Of a stretch of 64,000 nucleotides of DNA, positions 61,778 to 64,000 are shown in pieces. Origin of the DNA: Spirosoma agri (GTDB lineage: Bacteria > Bacteroidota > Bacteroidia > Cytophagales > Spirosomataceae); NCBI RefSeq assembly GCF_010747415.1, contig NZ_JAAGNZ010000001.1, positions 2,418,001-2,482,000 of the forward strand. The letters run 5' to 3'. A program made the translations under genes and the position numbers. The notes beneath the pieces are model-generated. The model had not been told where the DNA came from. It made no database searches and saw nothing but the letters and a program-made list of their open reading frames with translations. Numbering within the stretch: position 1 is the stretch's first letter; the number at the start of each line of letters is the position of its first letter.

Positions 61778-61832
61778 AACGAAAACAGACATATGCCGTA
61801 TCTTCAAGATACGGCATATGTCTGTTTTCGTT
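61778..61832. repeat. Perfect 55-base palindrome overlapping a stop codon
   Basis: 27-base arms (61778-61804, 61806-61832) around a single central base. The right arm covers part of the stop codon (61831-61833) of the convergent M28 peptidase gene. Its inner 31 bases (61790-61820) match the core at 23536-23566 except for a mirrored compensatory pair and the centre. Confidence 0.9.
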
Positions 61833-63333
61833 ACCGTTCCAGCTTAAAGCCTTCATCTACTCGAACCCGTTGTGGTCGGTTGGCGATATCCCAGCCAGTC
61901 AGGTAGATCCATTTGGCGATGCGGGTCACCTTGGCCGTATTGATGCGGTCGGGTTCATCTTTGGGTGTGTGGTAATCGGGGTGGAGCAGCGTCGTAAACG
62001 CAATGGCTGGCACGTTGGCCCGCGCGTAGGGAAGGTGATCGCTCCGGAAATACCAGCCTTCCGGATGTTCAGGTTTGTCCCACAGCGTATCCAGTTTGAA
62101 ATGAGCGTCGGACTGATTGACCGCCAGAGCGGCATTGACCAGATCGGTCGAGTTCCGGTGTGGTGGCTGCTGCCCCAGAATAGCCGCACTATCGGGCGCG
62201 TTACGACCAATCATCTCGGCGTTTAGCACTGCTACGATTGAGCCCTTGGGCACGGTTGGATGCTCCACATAATAGCGTGATCCGAGCAGCCCCCGTTCTT
62301 CGGCGCCGTGAAACACGATCAACGCCGACCGTTTCCCTGGTTGTTTGGCAAAGGCGCGGCCAATGGCCATGGTAGCTACGCACCCACTGGCGTTATCGTC
62401 GGCACCGTTCCAGATCGAATCACCCGCTACCGCCCGACGTACGCCATCGTGGTCCTGGTGAGTGCTGAACAGCACATACTCATCTTTGAGCTTGGGATCG
62501 GTGCCCGGCACTTTGGCAACAATATTAACCGACGGGTAATTGAAACTCTCGACGTTAACGACGTTTGTAAACTGCTGATTCGGCTGTTTGATCCAGTCCA
62601 GCGCACTGGCCGGAAGCCATACGGTGGGAGCCTGTGAGAAAACGCGGGTATTCGGTCCGCCCGGCAGATCATAGCGGCCACGCTCAAGGCCCGTTGTCCA
62701 GCGATCGAAATAGAACTGTGCCTCTTTATCGGAAACCCAGATCACGGCCAACGCACCAGCTTTAACCAGTTCTGCCGCCCGGCGGTTCATCGTACCGAAC
62801 AAAAACCGGCGATAGCTCAACTCTGCCGGGGCCGAGCCCGAAAACTCGATGGCTACCGCTTTTCCTTTTACGTCTACGTTAGCCATTTCTGCGGGCGACC
62901 CTTTGCCGACGAACACCAGTGGCGCATCGACCGACGCAATGGCGGGAGCCAGAATGAACGCATCCTGACCGTGGACGAGCTGGTGCGAGCCGATGGTCAA
63001 CCGGCTGGTTTCGGTTATGCGCGTGCGCTGAATGTGGAAGAACTGAAAAAACGTACCGTCGTCGCCTGCGGGTTGTAGCCCCATTGCCCGAAGCTGATCG
63101 GCGATCCAGACGGATGCTTTCAACTCATCGAGTGAGCCCCCTTCACGACCCCGAAAATGATCGCCCGCCAGTGCAAAAAGATCGCGTTTTATGTCGCTTT
63201 CGTTGATGGCCGACACCGCATTGGTGGATTTAGCCTTTGACTGAGCATACCCAATCGTAGGTGATGCGAGTACAAACAAGGTTGCGACACTGGCCATAAC
63301 CCGTTGAATCTGCCTGAAATTCAGATAAATCAT
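61831..63333 (-). CDS. Secreted M28-family zinc peptidase
   Basis: A 500-residue exported aminopeptidase-type enzyme. After the signal peptide (about 1-31, IGYAQ) there is a PA-type insert (about 130-270) and an M28 catalytic domain with metal ligands in STHQDHDG, GADDNASG, HGAEERGLLGS, LNAEMIGR and LLHPDYHTPKDEPD. The order is that of co-catalytic zinc aminopeptidases. The ATG at 63333 is preferred; the frame is open 51 codons further but that part covers repeats. The gene is followed by a perfect palindrome that overlaps its stop. Confidence 0.9.
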   Translation of the reverse strand: MIYLNFRQIQRVMASVATLFVLASPTIGYAQSKAKSTNAVSAINESDIKRDLFALAGDHFRGREGGSLDELKASVWIADQLRAMGLQPAGDDGTFFQFFHIQRTRITETSRLTIGSHQLVHGQDAFILAPAIASVDAPLVFVGKGSPAEMANVDVKGKAVAIEFSGSAPAELSYRRFLFGTMNRRAAELVKAGALAVIWVSDKEAQFYFDRWTTGLERGRYDLPGGPNTRVFSQAPTVWLPASALDWIKQPNQQFTNVVNVESFNYPSVNIVAKVPGTDPKLKDEYVLFSTHQDHDGVRRAVAGDSIWNGADDNASGCVATMAIGRAFAKQPGKRSALIVFHGAEERGLLGSRYYVEHPTVPKGSIVAVLNAEMIGRNAPDSAAILGQQPPHRNSTDLVNAALAVNQSDAHFKLDTLWDKPEHPEGWYFRSDHLPYARANVPAIAFTTLLHPDYHTPKDEPDRINTAKVTRIAKWIYLTGWDIANRPQRVRVDEGFKLER

Positions 63334-63377
63334 TGTTTCGTTATACGTTGATGATTGGGTGAAAACAAATTTACGTA

Positions 63378-63508
63378 GAGACGCAATACCTTGCGTCTCC
63401 TGTGCGTCAGCAATTCGCAAGAATCGTTTGGTTGGAACCGATTGTAATATGTAAAAACCATCCGTGTGTAGAGACCGGACCGGCAAGGTATTACGTTTCT
63501 ACACACGG
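63378..63508. repeat. Pair of related inverted repeats upstream of the M28 gene
   Basis: First, GAGACGCAA-TACC-TTGCGTCTC (63378-63399) is a perfect 9-bp hairpin. Second, 14-base arms (63462-63475, 63495-63508) with one mismatch form a larger repeat that shares GTAGAGAC with the first. The pattern fits a composite interspersed repeat. It lies between the M28 gene and the divergent serine hydrolase gene. Confidence 0.65.
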
Positions 63509-63528
63509 AAATCGCTATCTTGGTTGCT

Positions 63529-64000
63529 ATGAAGCAGCTCTTCCTCGTTTTGTTCCTGTTTGTTGGTCGTTTATCCGAACAATCTCTTTCGGCCCAGTCC
63601 ACAAAAGTGGCACCTGATTCTGTCGCTCGCTTCGACGGGTACGTTCAACAAGCCGTGCGTGACTGGAAAGTGCCGGGGCTTACGGTGACGGTGGTTAAAG
63701 ACGGTCGGGTCGTGTTCAAAAAGGGATATGGTGTTCGCGAAGTGGGGACTGCACCAAGCGAACCGGTCAATACGCAGACGCTTTTCGCTATGGCATCGAC
63801 CACGAAAGCGATGACAGCGGCTTGCCTGGGTATGCTCGTCGATGAGGGCAAGCTCAACTGGGACGATCCGGTAACAGAATACCTGCCCGATTTTCAACTA
63901 TATGATCCGGCGGTCACCCGTGAGTTGCGGGTACGTGACTTGCTGATTCACAATACGGGTGTCGGTAATACCGATTTTCTGTGGGCTGGCATGCAGATTC
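63529..64000 (+). CDS. Beta-lactamase-fold serine hydrolase, 3' end cut by window
   Basis: The first 157 residues of a secreted serine hydrolase related to class C beta-lactamases. A signal peptide ends near residue 22 (SAQ), WKVPGLTVTVVKDG and KKGYGVR follow as in this family, and the catalytic SxxK is STTK at 90-93. LLIHNTG near the end is a typical continuation. The frame runs open past 64000. It is divergent from the M28 peptidase gene and may be co-regulated with it. Only the front part can be judged. Confidence 0.85.
   Translation, partial: MKQLFLVLFLFVGRLSEQSLSAQSTKVAPDSVARFDGYVQQAVRDWKVPGLTVTVVKDGRVVFKKGYGVREVGTAPSEPVNTQTLFAMASTTKAMTAACLGMLVDEGKLNWDDPVTEYLPDFQLYDPAVTRELRVRDLLIHNTGVGNTDFLWAGMQI

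Noticed and set aside
1-64000. tRNA, rRNA, integrase or prophage genes
   Set aside because: No T-loop-like GGTTCRAATCC sequences, ribosomal RNA blocks, integrases, transposases or phage structural proteins were seen on either strand.

Overview
The window looks like chromosomal DNA of a Bacteroidota bacterium of the Cytophagales, most like a Spirosoma-type member of the Spirosomaceae. The reasons are a SusC/SusD pair, DUF5690, DUF6089-type and WbqC-like proteins, and repeated TAnnTTTG promoter elements, the -7 box of Bacteroidota sigma factors. I see no rRNA, tRNA, CRISPR array, transposase or prophage. The genus is an inference; the phylum is well supported.

Layout. 1-12.9 kb is mostly housekeeping: ispG (3' end beyond the left edge), a small secreted protein, a lipid A-type acyltransferase, a WbqC-like protein, clpC, a GMC oxidoreductase, a GDPD-like protein that has lost its catalytic histidines, fabG and a VWA membrane protein. 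13-17.1 kb holds two secreted alpha-L-fucosidases (GH29, GH95) on the minus strand. Divergent from them, 17.4-25.6 kb carries a same-strand series of SusC, SusD, a secreted alkaline-phosphatase-superfamily hydrolase, a PhnZ-like HD oxygenase and a DUF5690 membrane protein. I read this as a candidate Sus-type phosphonate or phosphoester utilisation locus, and it is the best candidate here for an undescribed system.

25.7-27.4 kb holds a T4-type polynucleotide kinase/phosphatase facing an AT-rich two-gene module (DUF6934-like protein plus a 57-residue protein). 27.5-37.2 kb has nadE, an EamA exporter, an OmpA-like lipoprotein or wall-anchored protein, an unrecognised protein with a HEPN-like segment, and a 1407-residue modular secreted protein built from repeated modules. 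37.6-49.8 kb has hemH, a LolA-like protein, oxyR, a secreted zinc peptidase, two FAD enzymes (one a Baeyer-Villiger-type monooxygenase), pabA, an alpha/beta hydrolase, a CBS protein, nadK and two outer-membrane barrel proteins. 49.9-64 kb has a PhyH dioxygenase divergent from an AraC regulator, an M23 peptidase, the CCA-adding enzyme, a degenerate Sua5-like protein, a GNAT, a GH63-like glucosidase, two beta-lactamase-fold serine hydrolases (the second cut by the right edge), a His/Gly-rich secreted protein and an M28 peptidase.

Between genes, and often overlapping stop codons, lie large inverted repeats. Three of them (23.5, 49.8 and 61.8 kb) share a GCCGTATC core but have different, locus-specific perfect outer stems; two of the cores differ by a mirrored compensatory pair of substitutions.
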